A stretch of 64,000 nucleotides of DNA. Origin: Leptothrix sp. (in: b-proteobacteria) (GTDB lineage Bacteria > Pseudomonadota > Gammaproteobacteria > Burkholderiales > Burkholderiaceae_C). Of the stretch, positions 45,185-54,345 are shown one piece after another. The stretch is taken from assembly GCA_013822685.1 (NCBI GenBank), contig PNKV01000021.1:1-64000 (forward strand), read 5' to 3'. The translations under genes and the position numbers were made by a program. The notes beneath the pieces were generated by a model. It was not told where the DNA came from and did no database searches. It saw only the letters and a program-made list of their open reading frames with translations. The stretch's first letter is position 1, and the number at the start of each line of letters is the position of its first letter.

Positions 45185-46863
45185 GCGGCCTTGGCGTCCG
45201 GGGTGGGGATCAGGGCGCGCAAGTTGGCCAAGGTGTCGGCCTCTTTCACGGGCTTGTCCCAGCGCAGCCGCAGCATGCGCGGAAAGCGCACGGCCAGGCC
45301 GCATTTGTGGCGGCTGGAGGCCTGGATGCCTTCAAAGCCCAGCTCGACCACCAGCGTGGGCGTGACGCTGCGCACCGGGCCGAACTTCTCGATGGTGGTC
45401 TGGCGGATGCGCTGGTCCACCTGCCGCATCTCTTCGTCGGTGAGGCCGGAGTAGGCCTTGGCGAAAGGCACCAGGCGGTCCTCGTCCCACACCGCGAAGG
45501 TGTAGTCGGTGTAGAGGTTGGCGCGCCGGCCGTGGCCGCTTTGCGCGTAGATCAGCACGGCATCGATGGTGAAAGGGTCGACCTTCCATTTCCACCACAG
45601 GCCAACGTCCTTGGTGCGGCCGGTGCCATACAGGCTGTCGCGGCGCTTGAGCATGAAGCCTTCCACACCGCGGCTTCGCGATTCTTCGCGCCACTCGGCC
45701 AGGGTGGCCCAATCAGGGGCCGTGACCAGGGGCGAGAGCTGAAGCGGTGCCAGCGGCGCGGGCAGGATGTGCGGCTCGGTGGGGGCTTCCAGCGGCAGGT
45801 CGGTTTGCGGCAAAGTGGGGGCGGTGATCAGTGCATCCAGCTGCTCGCGCCGCCGCCATTGCGGCCAGGCCCGGCAGTCTTCGCCTTGGTACTCCAGCAG
45901 GTCGTAGGCCAGGAAGGCCACCGGGCATTCGGCCAGGATGGCTTTGCTCAAGGTCTTGCGGCCAATGCGTTTTTGCAGGGCCGCGAAAGGTTGCACATGG
46001 CCCTCTTTCCAGACCACGATCTCGCCGTCGACCACGGTGTCGTCGGGCAGGACCAGGGCCATCGAATCCAGTTCAGGGAAGCGGCCATTGAGCAGGTCTT
46101 CGCCACGCGACCACAGCCATGATTCGGCGCCCCGCTTGATGAACTGCGCGCGGATGCCGTCCCACTTCCATTCGACCAGCCAATCCTCGATCGGGCCCAG
46201 GCTCTCGACTGGGGCTTGCAGCGGGTGGGCCAGGAAGAAGGGGTAAGGCTGGCCCGAGGCCTGCGAGGGCGATTCGGGGTCGGACAAGGCTTCATAGCGC
46301 GCGGCCGTGGGCAGGTGCTGCTTGTCGGTGTAGCCCATCAGGCGCTGCGCCAGGTGCTTGGCGTCCAGGCCCGTCACCTGGGCCAGCGCGCGCAGCACCA
46401 GGTTGCGCGCCACGCCCACGCGGAAGCCGCCGCCAATGAGTTTGGTGAGCAGGAATCGGCCCGGCGTGTCCAGCTCGTCCCAATAGCCTTGCAGGGCGGC
46501 CATGGTCGATGCGGGCTCGCGGCCGCGCAAGGACAGCAGGCGCTCTTCCATCCAGCGGTGCAGGGCCACATCGGTCACTTGCTCGGCGGGCGGCAGGATG
46601 TGGGCGATGGTCTCGGCCAGGTCGCCGACCACGTCGTAGCTTTCGTCGAACAGCCATTCGGGGATGCGGGCGTGCTCGCGCGCCGCGGCGCGGATCACGC
46701 CCGTGGGCACGGTTTGCCGGGGCTTGCCGCCCGCCAGGAAGTACAAGGCCCAGGCCGCATCGGCCGCGGGGGCGCTTTGGAAGTAGGCGACCAAAGCCTG
46801 GGTCTTGGCCGTGGTGGAGGTGCTGCTGTCCAGGGCTTCGAACAACTGGGCGAAGCGCTTCAT
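45181..46863 (-). CDS. ATP-dependent DNA ligase
   Basis: A 560-residue ligase. Adenylation motif I is [12 protein letters not shown], with Lys as nucleophile; motifs III ([10 protein letters not shown]), IV ([14 protein letters not shown]) and V ([20 protein letters not shown]) follow. The N-terminal ~190 residues form the helical DNA-binding domain, the C-terminal ~110 an OB-fold. It seals nicks using ATP; the housekeeping NAD-dependent ligase is elsewhere. It is translationally coupled to the genes on both sides (ATGA at 46860-46863 and 45181-45184). Confidence 0.95.
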   Translation of the reverse strand: MKRFAQLFEALDSSTSTTAKTQALVAYFQSAPAADAAWALYFLAGGKPRQTVPTGVIRAAAREHARIPEWLFDESYDVVGDLAETIAHILPPAEQVTDVALHRWMEERLLSLRGREPASTMAALQGYWDELDTPGRFLLTKLIGGGFRVGVARNLVLRALAQVTGLDAKHLAQRLMGYTDKQHLPTAARYEALSDPESPSQASGQPYPFFLAHPLQAPVESLGPIEDWLVEWKWDGIRAQFIKRGAESWLWSRGEDLLNGRFPELDSMALVLPDDTVVDGEIVVWKEGHVQPFAALQKRIGRKTLSKAILAECPVAFLAYDLLEYQGEDCRAWPQWRRREQLDALITAPTLPQTDLPLEAPTEPHILPAPLAPLQLSPLVTAPDWATLAEWREESRSRGVEGFMLKRRDSLYGTGRTKDVGLWWKWKVDPFTIDAVLIYAQSGHGRRANLYTDYTFAVWDEDRLVPFAKAYSGLTDEEMRQVDQRIRQTTIEKFGPVRSVTPTLVVELGFEGIQASSRHKCGLAVRFPRMLRLRWDKPVKEADTLANLRALIPTPDAKAA

Positions 46864-47900
46864 GGCGGCGTCTCCGCCACGGGCGTGGGTGCTTCGTTTT
46901 CCTCAGCCTCGTCGCCGTACTCGGTCTTGAAGGCCCCGGCCTGCAAGCCCTGCTCGCCAAAGTAGCGCACCAAGGGTTCCACATAGCCATGCGTCACGAT
47001 CACGCGGGGCGCTCTTGTGGCCTGCACAGCCTCCAGCAGGCCCGGCCAATCGGCGTGGTCGGACAGCACGAAGCCCCGGTCCAGGCCCCGGCGCCGGCGC
47101 GTGCCGCGCAGCTGCATCCAGCCCGAAGCGAAGGCGTCGCTGTGGTCGCCGAAGCGTTTGGTCCAGCCGCTGCCTTGGGCCGAGGGCGGCGCCAGCACCA
47201 GGGATGTTTTCAGATCCGCGGGCGAGGTGTCCAGCACCGACTGCGTGGCAGGCAAGGGCACGCCGCTGGCCCGGTAGGCGTCGTTCATCAGCGTCATCGC
47301 GCCATGGGCCACGATGGGCCCGATCGACGGGTCGATGCCTGCCAGCACGCGCTGCGCCTTGCCAAATGAATACGCGTACAGCACCGAAGGCCGGCCCGCC
47401 TGGGCATTGGCCCGCCACCAGGCATTGATGTCGTCGAACACCTGCTGCTGCGCTTGCCAGCGGAACACGGGCAGGCCAAAGGTGGATTCGGTGATGAAGA
47501 CATCGCAGCGAACCGGCTCGAACGGCGCGCAGGTGGCGTCCGGCCCGGTTTTGTAATCGCCCGAGGCCACCCACACGCGGCCTTCGTGCTCCAGGCGCAC
47601 CTGGGCCGAGCCCAGCACATGGCCGGCAGGGTGAAACGACACGCGCACACCGCGGTGCGTGATGGCCTGGCCATAAGGCAGGCTTTGCAAGGGGATGTCC
47701 GCGCCCAAGCGCGCTTGCAGCACCAAGCGCCCTTGCTCGGGCGCCAGGTAGTGCGCGTGCCCCATGCGCGCGTGGTCGCCGTGGGCATGGGTGATCAAGG
47801 CGTGGGACACCGGCTTCCACGGGTCGATGTAGAAATCCCCGGGTGGGCAATACAGGCCTTGGGGTCGGGCCACCACCAGATCATTGTCGGAATCGGCCAT
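46860..47900 (-). CDS. Ligase-associated MBL-fold exonuclease
   Basis: A 346-residue metallo-beta-lactamase-fold nuclease of the SNM1/YSH1 type. The HxHxDH metal motif is ITHAHGDHARMGH near residue 38, with FHPAGHVLGSAQV and SGDYKTGPD downstream and TESTFGLP in the beta-CASP part; the final motif is VLSDHADW. It is the first gene of the operon and is thought to trim DNA ends before ligation. It is divergent from the FtsH-like gene across ~180 bp. I saw no LexA box in that gap. Confidence 0.93.
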   Translation of the reverse strand: MADSDNDLVVARPQGLYCPPGDFYIDPWKPVSHALITHAHGDHARMGHAHYLAPEQGRLVLQARLGADIPLQSLPYGQAITHRGVRVSFHPAGHVLGSAQVRLEHEGRVWVASGDYKTGPDATCAPFEPVRCDVFITESTFGLPVFRWQAQQQVFDDINAWWRANAQAGRPSVLYAYSFGKAQRVLAGIDPSIGPIVAHGAMTLMNDAYRASGVPLPATQSVLDTSPADLKTSLVLAPPSAQGSGWTKRFGDHSDAFASGWMQLRGTRRRRGLDRGFVLSDHADWPGLLEAVQATRAPRVIVTHGYVEPLVRYFGEQGLQAGAFKTEYGDEAEENEAPTPVAETPP

Positions 47901-48080
47901 CGGGTTTGGGGTTGGGTGCTGCGGGCGGTAATAGTGCTCAGCTCAAGGGTAGCAAACGGTGTGCGCATGATTTTCAGGCGCATCTACGGGGATTTGTTGG
48001 CGCAACTCGGGCCTTCGCTTTTCGGCACTTGGCCGACACTGAGCGTTGCCCCCTTTTTTGTCCGTCTTTGCAAGCCTGCC

Positions 48081-49961
48081 ATGCCCAAGTTCAAGATCGT
48101 CTTATCGTCGTCCCAGCGCCGCAAACTCGCCGGTGTGGGGTTGGTGTTGCTGTTGGCCCTGGCCTGCACGGGCGTCTCCGTGCTGCAAGAAACGGCCGTG
48201 CGCGAGGCCCAGGCCCGCAAGGACGTGACCGCCCTGGCGTTCGAAAAGAACCCGGATGCCTGGCTGAACAGTCCGACAGAGGCCTCGGCCTTTGAAAAAG
48301 CGGTGTCCAGCGGGCAGGTGGTGTCGGTGGCCACGAGTGGTTCGCTGGTGCTGTACACCGACAAGGCTGGCAAGCACCACAGCACCCGCCTGGTCGACTG
48401 CGGCCCGGGTTGCAGTGCCAACCTGTTGGCTCGCCTGGGCGAGTTGAGCCTGCAAAAAGGCTTTGTGCTGACCCGCACCGACATCGATCCACGCACGCCC
48501 AGCCAGAAGTTCAATGAAACCCTGGAAGGCGTGGGGCGCCTCAGCCTGGCCTTGCTGCCGGTCTTCCTGATCGCCGGCTTGATGTTCTATCAGATGCGTG
48601 GCGGCTCCTTGCCCTTTGGCGGCACCAAGCTGGCCGAGCGGCCCGACACTGAATTCAAAGACGTGATTGGCGCCGACGAGGCCAAGAAGGCCCTGCGCCG
48701 CGTGGTCGCCTTCATGACCGACCCGGCTGAATATGTTCGCGTGGGCGCCCACGCGCCGCGTGGCGTGCTGATTGATGGCCCGCCCGGCACGGGCAAAACC
48801 TTGCTGGCCCGTGCCCTGGCCAAGGAATGCGGCGCGAACTTCATCAGCGTGGATGGCTCGCACTTCAGCTCCATGTTCTTTGGCGCCGGCATCGGCAAGG
48901 TCAAGGAACTGTTTGAACGTGCGCGTAAGAACGCACCCTGCATCATCTTCATCGACGAGCTGGACGGCGTGGGCAAGCGCTCGAGCGGTGGCGACACCAG
49001 CGGGGCCGGTGACCAGGAGCAGAACCGCATCATCAACCGCATCCTCGTCGAACTCGATGGCTTCTCGCCGCTGGAGAACGTGGTCGTGGTCGGTGCCACC
49101 AACCACGTGGACAACATCGACAAGGCCATGCGCCGTCCCGGCCGCTTCGACATGATCGTGCGCACCGAATTGCCCACCACCATGGAGCGGGAGGCCCTGT
49201 TCAGCCTCTACCTGGAGAAGGTCAAGTCGGCCGAGCAGATCGACCTGGCCTCGCTGGCCCGCACGGCCACGGGCATGTCGCCCGCCGACATCGCCAACTG
49301 CGTGAACCGCGCGGCCTCCTACGCGGCCGAAGGCGGCCAGCCTGAGGTCACGGCCGAGTTGCTGTACCGCTCCATCGAAACCTTCCAGTTGGGGGGCGAA
49401 GTGTCGTCCGCCAAGGGCACGCTGAGCACCGAGACCTTGCGCCGCCTGGCCGTGCACGAAGGCGGCCACGGCCTGGTCGCCCACGTGCTGGACGCCGGCA
49501 GCGTCGAGCGCGTCAGCATCGAGCCCCGAGGTGGCGCATTGGGTGTGACCTACGTGGCCCGCCACACCGAAGAACCCTTGTATGGCGAGCGCGAACTCAA
49601 GTCGCGCCTGGCCATGCTGCTGGCCGGCCGCGAGGCCGAGATGATGGTGTTCGGCAACACCTCATCCGGCGCGGCGGATGACCTCAAGCGCGCCTCCGAG
49701 TTGGCCACGTCCATGATCGGCAGCTTCGGCTTTGGCAAGACCTTTGGCCTGCTCAGCATGGCGGGGGTGCCCAAGGAACTGATCGGGCCCGACATCCAGA
49801 AGAACGTGCTGGACGAAGCCCGGCTCTTGCTCGAACAAGCCCAGGCCGAATGCCAGGCCGTGCTCACCCGGCACCGCCCTCGGCTCGAAGCTCTGACCGA
49901 CTTGCTGCTCGACCAAGAGACCGTCAGCGGCCAGCCGCTGCAGGCCGTTCTGAACGCCTGA
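48081..49961 (+). CDS. FtsH-like AAA+ metalloprotease, divergent
   Basis: A 626-residue membrane protease. TM1 is at residues ~15-32 (GVGLVLLLALACTGVSV), TM2 near 155-170 (LALLPVFLIAGLMFY), with a ~120-residue periplasmic part between them that includes CGPGC. The AAA domain has Walker A GPPGTGKT (near 233), Walker B CIIFIDELDGVG and the second region of homology MRRPGRFDMIVR. The M41 zinc motif is HEGGH (near 458), where canonical FtsH has HEAGH, and the third ligand Asp is kept in SSGAADDLKRASEL. The pore loop is FFG instead of FVG. It is likely active but specialised. ATG 48081 is the start; 47967 is an alternative. Confidence 0.88.
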   Translation: MPKFKIVLSSSQRRKLAGVGLVLLLALACTGVSVLQETAVREAQARKDVTALAFEKNPDAWLNSPTEASAFEKAVSSGQVVSVATSGSLVLYTDKAGKHHSTRLVDCGPGCSANLLARLGELSLQKGFVLTRTDIDPRTPSQKFNETLEGVGRLSLALLPVFLIAGLMFYQMRGGSLPFGGTKLAERPDTEFKDVIGADEAKKALRRVVAFMTDPAEYVRVGAHAPRGVLIDGPPGTGKTLLARALAKECGANFISVDGSHFSSMFFGAGIGKVKELFERARKNAPCIIFIDELDGVGKRSSGGDTSGAGDQEQNRIINRILVELDGFSPLENVVVVGATNHVDNIDKAMRRPGRFDMIVRTELPTTMEREALFSLYLEKVKSAEQIDLASLARTATGMSPADIANCVNRAASYAAEGGQPEVTAELLYRSIETFQLGGEVSSAKGTLSTETLRRLAVHEGGHGLVAHVLDAGSVERVSIEPRGGALGVTYVARHTEEPLYGERELKSRLAMLLAGREAEMMVFGNTSSGAADDLKRASELATSMIGSFGFGKTFGLLSMAGVPKELIGPDIQKNVLDEARLLLEQAQAECQAVLTRHRPRLEALTDLLLDQETVSGQPLQAVLNA

Positions 49962-51144
49962 GGTCGTGCGTGACGAACTCCTTGCCTTCGGGTGGGAGTT
50001 CCAGCCAATCCTTGTGCGTCAAGGTGTGGCGGATGTCGTCCAGCCCGCTGGTCCAATGGTCTCGCATGGTGATCGGGCCGAACTCGTAGTCCTTCGACAA
50101 GCCATCCCACTCCTTGTCGCGGTAGATCAGGTGGATCACGTTGTACTGGTGGCTGCACGCCAGCTCCCGGGCCGTCTGGCAATGCTCCGCATCGGCCTGG
50201 ATGGCATCGTGCGGCACCTTCTCCAGCAGGTCTCGCAGCAAGCGCCGGTACTTCTGCTCGCGCTCCATCATGTCGGTGATCGCCCGCGTGCGGCTTGAAT
50301 ACTGGATGTCCTTGATGCGCTCTTGCACATCAAAAATGTTGGTGGGCAAGACCCCGATCGAACTCCACAGATCCACCTGAAACGCGATGGTGTTGCGCCG
50401 CGGTGTGGCCGACAGGATCTGCGCCAACGGCGTGTTGGACACCAGCCCGCCATCCCAGTAAAACTCGCCCTCGATCTCGACCGCCGGAAAGCTGGGCGGC
50501 AACGCGCCCGAGGCCATGAAGTGCTCCGCCCGCATGCGGCCCTGGGTAGGCCCGCTGGTGTTCTCAAAGAACTCGAAGTTGCCCGTGCGCACATTGACCG
50601 CGCCCACCGACACGCGGATCTCGCCCGCGTTGATGCGGTCGAAATCGGCCAGGCGTTCCAGCGTGGACTTCAGTTGCGAGGTGTCATAGAAACTGGCCAA
50701 GTCGGGCGTGGTGCTCAGCGACTGCCAGGTGGGCGCTGCGCGCGGCACGAAGAAGCCTTTCTGCCCTTCCACCATGGCGCGCCAGGCCGAGAAGCCATTG
50801 AAGGCCTTGCGCGCGCTGCCACCCAATTGCTCCACCCAGGTTTGCAGCGCATCGGCTGTGGGCTGGAAGTAGGCCGGCTGGCAGATGGTGTCCCAGAACT
50901 CCTTGAGCCGCGGGATGCGCAACTCGGGCGGGTTGCCCGCGATGATGGCGCAGTTCAGCGCACCAATCGAGATGCCGGCCACCCAGTTAGGATGGATGCC
51001 CGCTTCGTGCAGGCCCTCGACCACGCCGGCCTGGTAAGCGCCCAGTGCCCCGCCACCTTGTAGCACCAGAGCGACCACGTCATAGGGCAGGCCGTTGTCC
51101 GACGGCGGGGTGGCAACACTGCTGACGGGTTTGTTCAAGGTCAT
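49924..51144 (-). CDS. Patatin-like phospholipase with DUF3734
   Basis: A 406-residue protein. VALVLQGGGALGAYQAGVVE holds the oxyanion glycine motif, GISIGALNCAIIAG the GxSxG nucleophile (Ser), and YWDGGLVSNTP the catalytic Asp. The region after residue ~225 (TPRRNTIAFQVDLWSSIG; YSSRTRAITDMMEREQKYRR) is DUF3734. It should hydrolyse acyl esters of phospholipids or storage polymers. ATG 51144 is the likely start. Its 3' end overlaps the 3' end of the convergent FtsH-like gene by 38 nt. Confidence 0.87.
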   Translation of the reverse strand: MTLNKPVSSVATPPSDNGLPYDVVALVLQGGGALGAYQAGVVEGLHEAGIHPNWVAGISIGALNCAIIAGNPPELRIPRLKEFWDTICQPAYFQPTADALQTWVEQLGGSARKAFNGFSAWRAMVEGQKGFFVPRAAPTWQSLSTTPDLASFYDTSQLKSTLERLADFDRINAGEIRVSVGAVNVRTGNFEFFENTSGPTQGRMRAEHFMASGALPPSFPAVEIEGEFYWDGGLVSNTPLAQILSATPRRNTIAFQVDLWSSIGVLPTNIFDVQERIKDIQYSSRTRAITDMMEREQKYRRLLRDLLEKVPHDAIQADAEHCQTARELACSHQYNVIHLIYRDKEWDGLSKDYEFGPITMRDHWTSGLDDIRHTLTHKDWLELPPEGKEFVTHDLRRSERPAAAGR

Positions 51145-51148
51145 GGGA

Positions 51149-52141
51149 TCACGCCCCGACCCGCACCACCAGGCGGCCCCTGACCTGGCCGGCCCTAAGG
51201 CGCGCGGCGGCATCGATGGATTCGGCCAGCGACACATCGGTGGTGATCTGGTCCAGCAAGGCCAGGTCCAGGTCTTGCGCCAGCCGCTGCCAGGCCTGTT
51301 GGCGCAGCGCCAGCGAGGCCATCACGCTGTCCACGCCAAGCAATGCCACGCCCCGCAAGATGAAGGGCATGACCGTGCCGGGCAAGTCAAAGCCTTGCGC
51401 CAGCCCGCAGGCCGCCACCGCGCCGCCATAGGCGGTCTGGGCGCAGGCGTTGACCAGGGTGTGGCTGCCCACGGCATCCACCACCGCCACCCAGCGTTCT
51501 TTCTGCAAAGGCTTGCCGGGCGCTGACAGCTCCGCGCGGTCAATCACGCGGTTGGCGCCCAGGCCGAGCAGGTAGTCGGTTTCGCTGGCCTTGCCGGTGG
51601 CGGCCACCACCACGTGGCCCAGTCGGGCCAGCAGGGCCACCGCGATCGAGCCCACGCCACCGGTGGCGCCGGTCACCAGCACTTCGCCACCGCCATGCAA
51701 GGACCCATGGCGTTCCAGCGCCATCACGCACAGCATGGCGGTGTAGCCCGCGGTGCCAATGGCCATGGCCTGCCGGGTGCTGAAGGCCTCGGGCAAGGCC
51801 ACCAGCCAATCGCCATTCAGGCGGGCTTTTTCAGCCAGGCAACCCTTGTGCGTCTCGCCCACGCCGAAGCCATTCAGCACCACCTTGTCGCCCGGCTTCC
51901 AATGCGGGTGCTCGCTGTCGATGACCGTGCCTGCACCATCCACGCCGGCCACCATGGGCCAGCTTCTCACCACGGGCGAGGTGTTGGTGATGGCCAGCGC
52001 GTCCTTGTAGTTCAGCGTGGAGTAGTCGATGGCCACCGTGACCCCGAGTCCTTCAGGCACGGCCGGTAAAAAATGATCATCGACCGCCTTCACGGCGACG
52101 CTGAAATCGGGGTTCTTGTCGAGCACCAGGGCGTTGAACAC
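51149..52141 (-). CDS. acuI: Acrylyl-CoA reductase/zinc-free quinone oxidoreductase, YhdH-type
   Basis: A 330-residue MDR-superfamily enzyme: YSTLNYKDALAIT and VAGVDGAGTVIDSE in the substrate domain, LVTGATGGVGSIAVALLARL as cofactor motif, and GWAG-type residues near the end (ACGLAQGFDLPGTVMPFILRG). This is the AcuI/YhdH family, which reduces acryloyl-CoA with NADPH. GTG 52141 is preferred over longer starts because GAGGAG lies six bases upstream. It is expressed with the patatin gene, 4 nt away, and divergent from the FKBP gene, with which the 5' regions are close (~100 bp). Confidence 0.88.
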   Translation of the reverse strand: MFNALVLDKNPDFSVAVKAVDDHFLPAVPEGLGVTVAIDYSTLNYKDALAITNTSPVVRSWPMVAGVDGAGTVIDSEHPHWKPGDKVVLNGFGVGETHKGCLAEKARLNGDWLVALPEAFSTRQAMAIGTAGYTAMLCVMALERHGSLHGGGEVLVTGATGGVGSIAVALLARLGHVVVAATGKASETDYLLGLGANRVIDRAELSAPGKPLQKERWVAVVDAVGSHTLVNACAQTAYGGAVAACGLAQGFDLPGTVMPFILRGVALLGVDSVMASLALRQQAWQRLAQDLDLALLDQITTDVSLAESIDAAARLRAGQVRGRLVVRVGA

Positions 52142-52241
52142 GTGCGTCTCCTCGCGATGTGAAACCAATTGTCAAGGCACGGAACACTACACCAGGATGA
52201 GCGATGATGCCGACTCACCTCATCAACACCGGAGACCCGCT

Positions 52242-52697
52242 GTGCGAATCGCTGCCCTGACATCTTCCCTGCTGACGGCCTTGCTGGCCCTGTCGTCCGT
52301 GTCATCCGCCACCGCGGCTCCCGACGCCGCCATCGCCAAGGCCGCCAAGGAAAAGGGCGCCGTGACCACACCCAGCGGCCTGGTCTACCTGTCCTTGAAG
52401 GACGGCACCGGCCCCAGCCCCTCGGCCACCGACACCGTCAAGGTGCATTACCGCGGCACCCTGACCGACGGCAAGGAGTTCGACAGCTCTTACAAGCGCA
52501 ATGCGCCGGCCGAATTTCCCCTCAACCGCGTGATCCCCTGCTGGACTGAGGGCGTGCAACGCATGAAGGTCGGCGGCAAAGCCAAGCTGACCTGCCCGCC
52601 CGCCATCGCCTACGGCGAACGCGGTGCCGGTGATGCGGTTCCGCCCAACGCCACCTTGCTGTTCGAGGTGGAGTTGCTCAGCATTGCGGGCAAGTGA
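52242..52697 (+). CDS. Exported FKBP-type peptidyl-prolyl isomerase
   Basis: A 151-residue protein with signal peptide (ALTSSLLTALLALSSVSSATA) and one FKBP domain of ~110 residues: VKVHYRGTLTDGKEFDSSY, then VIPCWTEGVQRMKVGGKAKL, AIAYGERGAGD and NATLLFEVELL. It isomerises Xaa-Pro bonds in the periplasm. The expected active-site residues (Tyr, Phe, Asp, Trp, Tyr, Phe) are present. GTG 52242 has GGAGA upstream. The long frame before it is not supported. Confidence 0.9.
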   Translation: MRIAALTSSLLTALLALSSVSSATAAPDAAIAKAAKEKGAVTTPSGLVYLSLKDGTGPSPSATDTVKVHYRGTLTDGKEFDSSYKRNAPAEFPLNRVIPCWTEGVQRMKVGGKAKLTCPPAIAYGERGAGDAVPPNATLLFEVELLSIAGK

Positions 52698-52736
52698 AGC
52701 CCCGGTTTTTGCGCGGTCCGACCCTCATTTGGGGTG

Positions 52737-52765
52737 TTGTCCTACACAGAAACCCTTGGTATTTT
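52737..52765 (+). promoter_or_regulatory. Candidate sigma-70 promoter of the two small genes
   Basis: TTGTCC (52737-52742) and TATTTT (52760-52765) are separated by exactly 17 nt, 41 nt before the ATG at 52807. Both hexamers match the consensus at four positions, so it is moderate. Confidence 0.4.
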
Positions 52766-52806
52766 GAGAACATCACCTCAGCAGAACTCAACACAGGAGT
52801 TTTCCG

Positions 52807-52989
52807 ATGGGATACGCAGACCTGAACAGCAAGTATCAGCAACTGCGGGACGATCTTGAAGAAGCTTATGCGGCCAACGTATGGGACAGCAGCAAGATCG
52901 ACCGCATTGCTGATGAGATTGTGGAAACTGAACTGGCCTTGGCGGGGCAATTGCGTTTCAGCGCGCCCTCCAACCATTCGCACGTCTAA
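52807..52989 (+). CDS. Small hypothetical protein, 60 residues
   Basis: Starts at ATG 52807 after a strong ribosome-binding site (AGGAG, 8 nt upstream). The sequence is helical and acidic: MGYADLNSKYQQLRDDLEEA, SSKIDRIADEIVETELAL. It has no recognisable domain. A good ribosome-binding site, candidate promoter and the co-directional neighbour at 53000 support it as a real gene. It may form a short coiled coil. Confidence 0.6.
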   Translation: MGYADLNSKYQQLRDDLEEAYAANVWDSSKIDRIADEIVETELALAGQLRFSAPSNHSHV

Positions 52990-52999
52990 GGAGTCGAGC

Positions 53000-53218
53000 A
53001 TGCACACAGCACCTGCATTTTCGGTGGGCGAGTACCTCGCCATTCCCATTGCCGAGTCTTTGGGCGATGGTCAGTGGAAGGCCGGCTTGGCCATCAGTGA
53101 AGGGCAAGCCCGGGGCGACCGCCCGGCCAAGTGCATGTTCGCCAAGCTGTTCATGTCGCGCGACGATGCCCTGAAGTTCGCCATCGCGCAGTGGCAGCAG
53201 CCAGTCGCTTCGCACTGA
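53000..53218 (+). CDS. Small hypothetical protein, 72 residues
   Basis: ATG 53000, with AAGGAG 7 nt upstream. The sequence MHTAPAFSVGEYLAIPIAES followed by GLAISEGQARGDRPAKCMFA and MSRDDALKFAIAQW has a mixed alpha/beta pattern and one cysteine. It lies 10 nt after the 60-residue gene and 6 nt before the flavoprotein, in one apparent operon. I do not recognise it. Confidence 0.6.
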   Translation: MHTAPAFSVGEYLAIPIAESLGDGQWKAGLAISEGQARGDRPAKCMFAKLFMSRDDALKFAIAQWQQPVASH

Positions 53219-53224
53219 TCAGCG

Positions 53225-54259
53225 TTGCAGCTTTCCGCGCTTCTGGGCATTGAGTTGCCCCTGATCCAGGCCCCCATGGCCGGAGTGCAGGGCAGCGACC
53301 TGGCCATCGCGGTGAGCAAGGCGGGCGGGCTGGGCTCCTTGCCCGCGGCCATGCTGAGCCTGAGCGACCTGCGCGCCGAGTTGTCACGCATCAGTGCAGG
53401 CACCGACCGGCCCTACAACGTCAACTTCTTTTGCCACGAAACGCCTGCATTTGATGCGCAGCGCGATGCCGCCTGGCGGCTGGCCTTGGCGCCTTATTAC
53501 CAGGAACTGGCCTTGGACCAGGGCGCCATTGGCGCAGGTCCTGGCCGCGCGCCTTTCAGCGCCGACGCCGCCGATGTGCTCGAAGAATTCAAGCCGCCGG
53601 TGATCAGCTTTCATTTTGGTTTGCCTTCGGCAGACTTGCTGGCGCGGGCCAAGCGCTGGGGCGCCACCGTGCTGTCGTCGGCCACCACGGTCGACGAGGC
53701 GCTTTGGCTGCAGGCCCATGGTGTGGACATCGTCATTGCCCAGGGTCTGGAAGCCGGTGGGCACCGGGGCCATTTCTTGTCTCACGATCTGAGCTTGCAG
53801 ATGGGCACCTTTGCTTTGTTGCCGCAGTTGGTCAAAGCGCTCAAAGTGCCGGTGGTCGCCGCTGGCGGCATTGCTGATGCAAAGGGCGTGGCGGCCGCGC
53901 TGGCCTTGGGCGCGGTGGGCGTGCAAGTGGGCACGGCTTATCTGCTGGCCCACGAGGCCACCACCTCAAAGGTGCACCGGGCGGCCCTCCAAAGCTACGC
54001 CGCTCGCCACACGGTTTTGACCAATGTTTTCACGGGCCGGCCAGCCAGGGGGATCGTCAACCGCCTGGTCAGCACGCTCGGGCCCTTGAGCCCTCAGTCG
54101 CCCGAGTTTCCCCTGGCCACGGCGGCCATCGCACCCTTGCGTGCCAAGGCCGAGAGCCTGGGCAGTGGCGACTTCTCGCCCTTGTGGTCAGGCCAGAACG
54201 CCAGCGCGTGCCAGGAAGCCCCTGCCGCGGACATCACGCGGGCCCTGATGGCGGGTTGA
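53225..54259 (+). CDS. Nitronate monooxygenase-like FMN oxidoreductase
   Basis: A 344-residue TIM-barrel flavoprotein: IELPLIQAPMAGVQGSDLAI near the N-terminus, PPVISFHFGLPS, IAQGLEAGGHRG and VAAGGIADAKGVAAALALGA, VGTAYLLAHEA. These are FMN and phosphate-binding motifs of the NMO/2-nitropropane dioxygenase family. It oxidises nitronates or related compounds. The start is TTG 53225; no ATG is near and the family sequence begins here. It lies 6 nt downstream of the small gene. Confidence 0.88.
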   Translation: MQLSALLGIELPLIQAPMAGVQGSDLAIAVSKAGGLGSLPAAMLSLSDLRAELSRISAGTDRPYNVNFFCHETPAFDAQRDAAWRLALAPYYQELALDQGAIGAGPGRAPFSADAADVLEEFKPPVISFHFGLPSADLLARAKRWGATVLSSATTVDEALWLQAHGVDIVIAQGLEAGGHRGHFLSHDLSLQMGTFALLPQLVKALKVPVVAAGGIADAKGVAAALALGAVGVQVGTAYLLAHEATTSKVHRAALQSYAARHTVLTNVFTGRPARGIVNRLVSTLGPLSPQSPEFPLATAAIAPLRAKAESLGSGDFSPLWSGQNASACQEAPAADITRALMAG

Positions 54260-54345
54260 CACCGCCTTGACGAGGCATGCGCCAGCCATGCCATCATGCC
54301 CAGGTCGTCAAACCTGTCTTTGGCACCACCCCATTGGAGAACAAC

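Noticed and set aside
47901-48080. Search for a LexA box in front of the ligase operon
   Set aside because: Only partial CTG...CAG-like matches were seen, none with the flanking T/A symmetry, so no SOS control is claimed for that operon.
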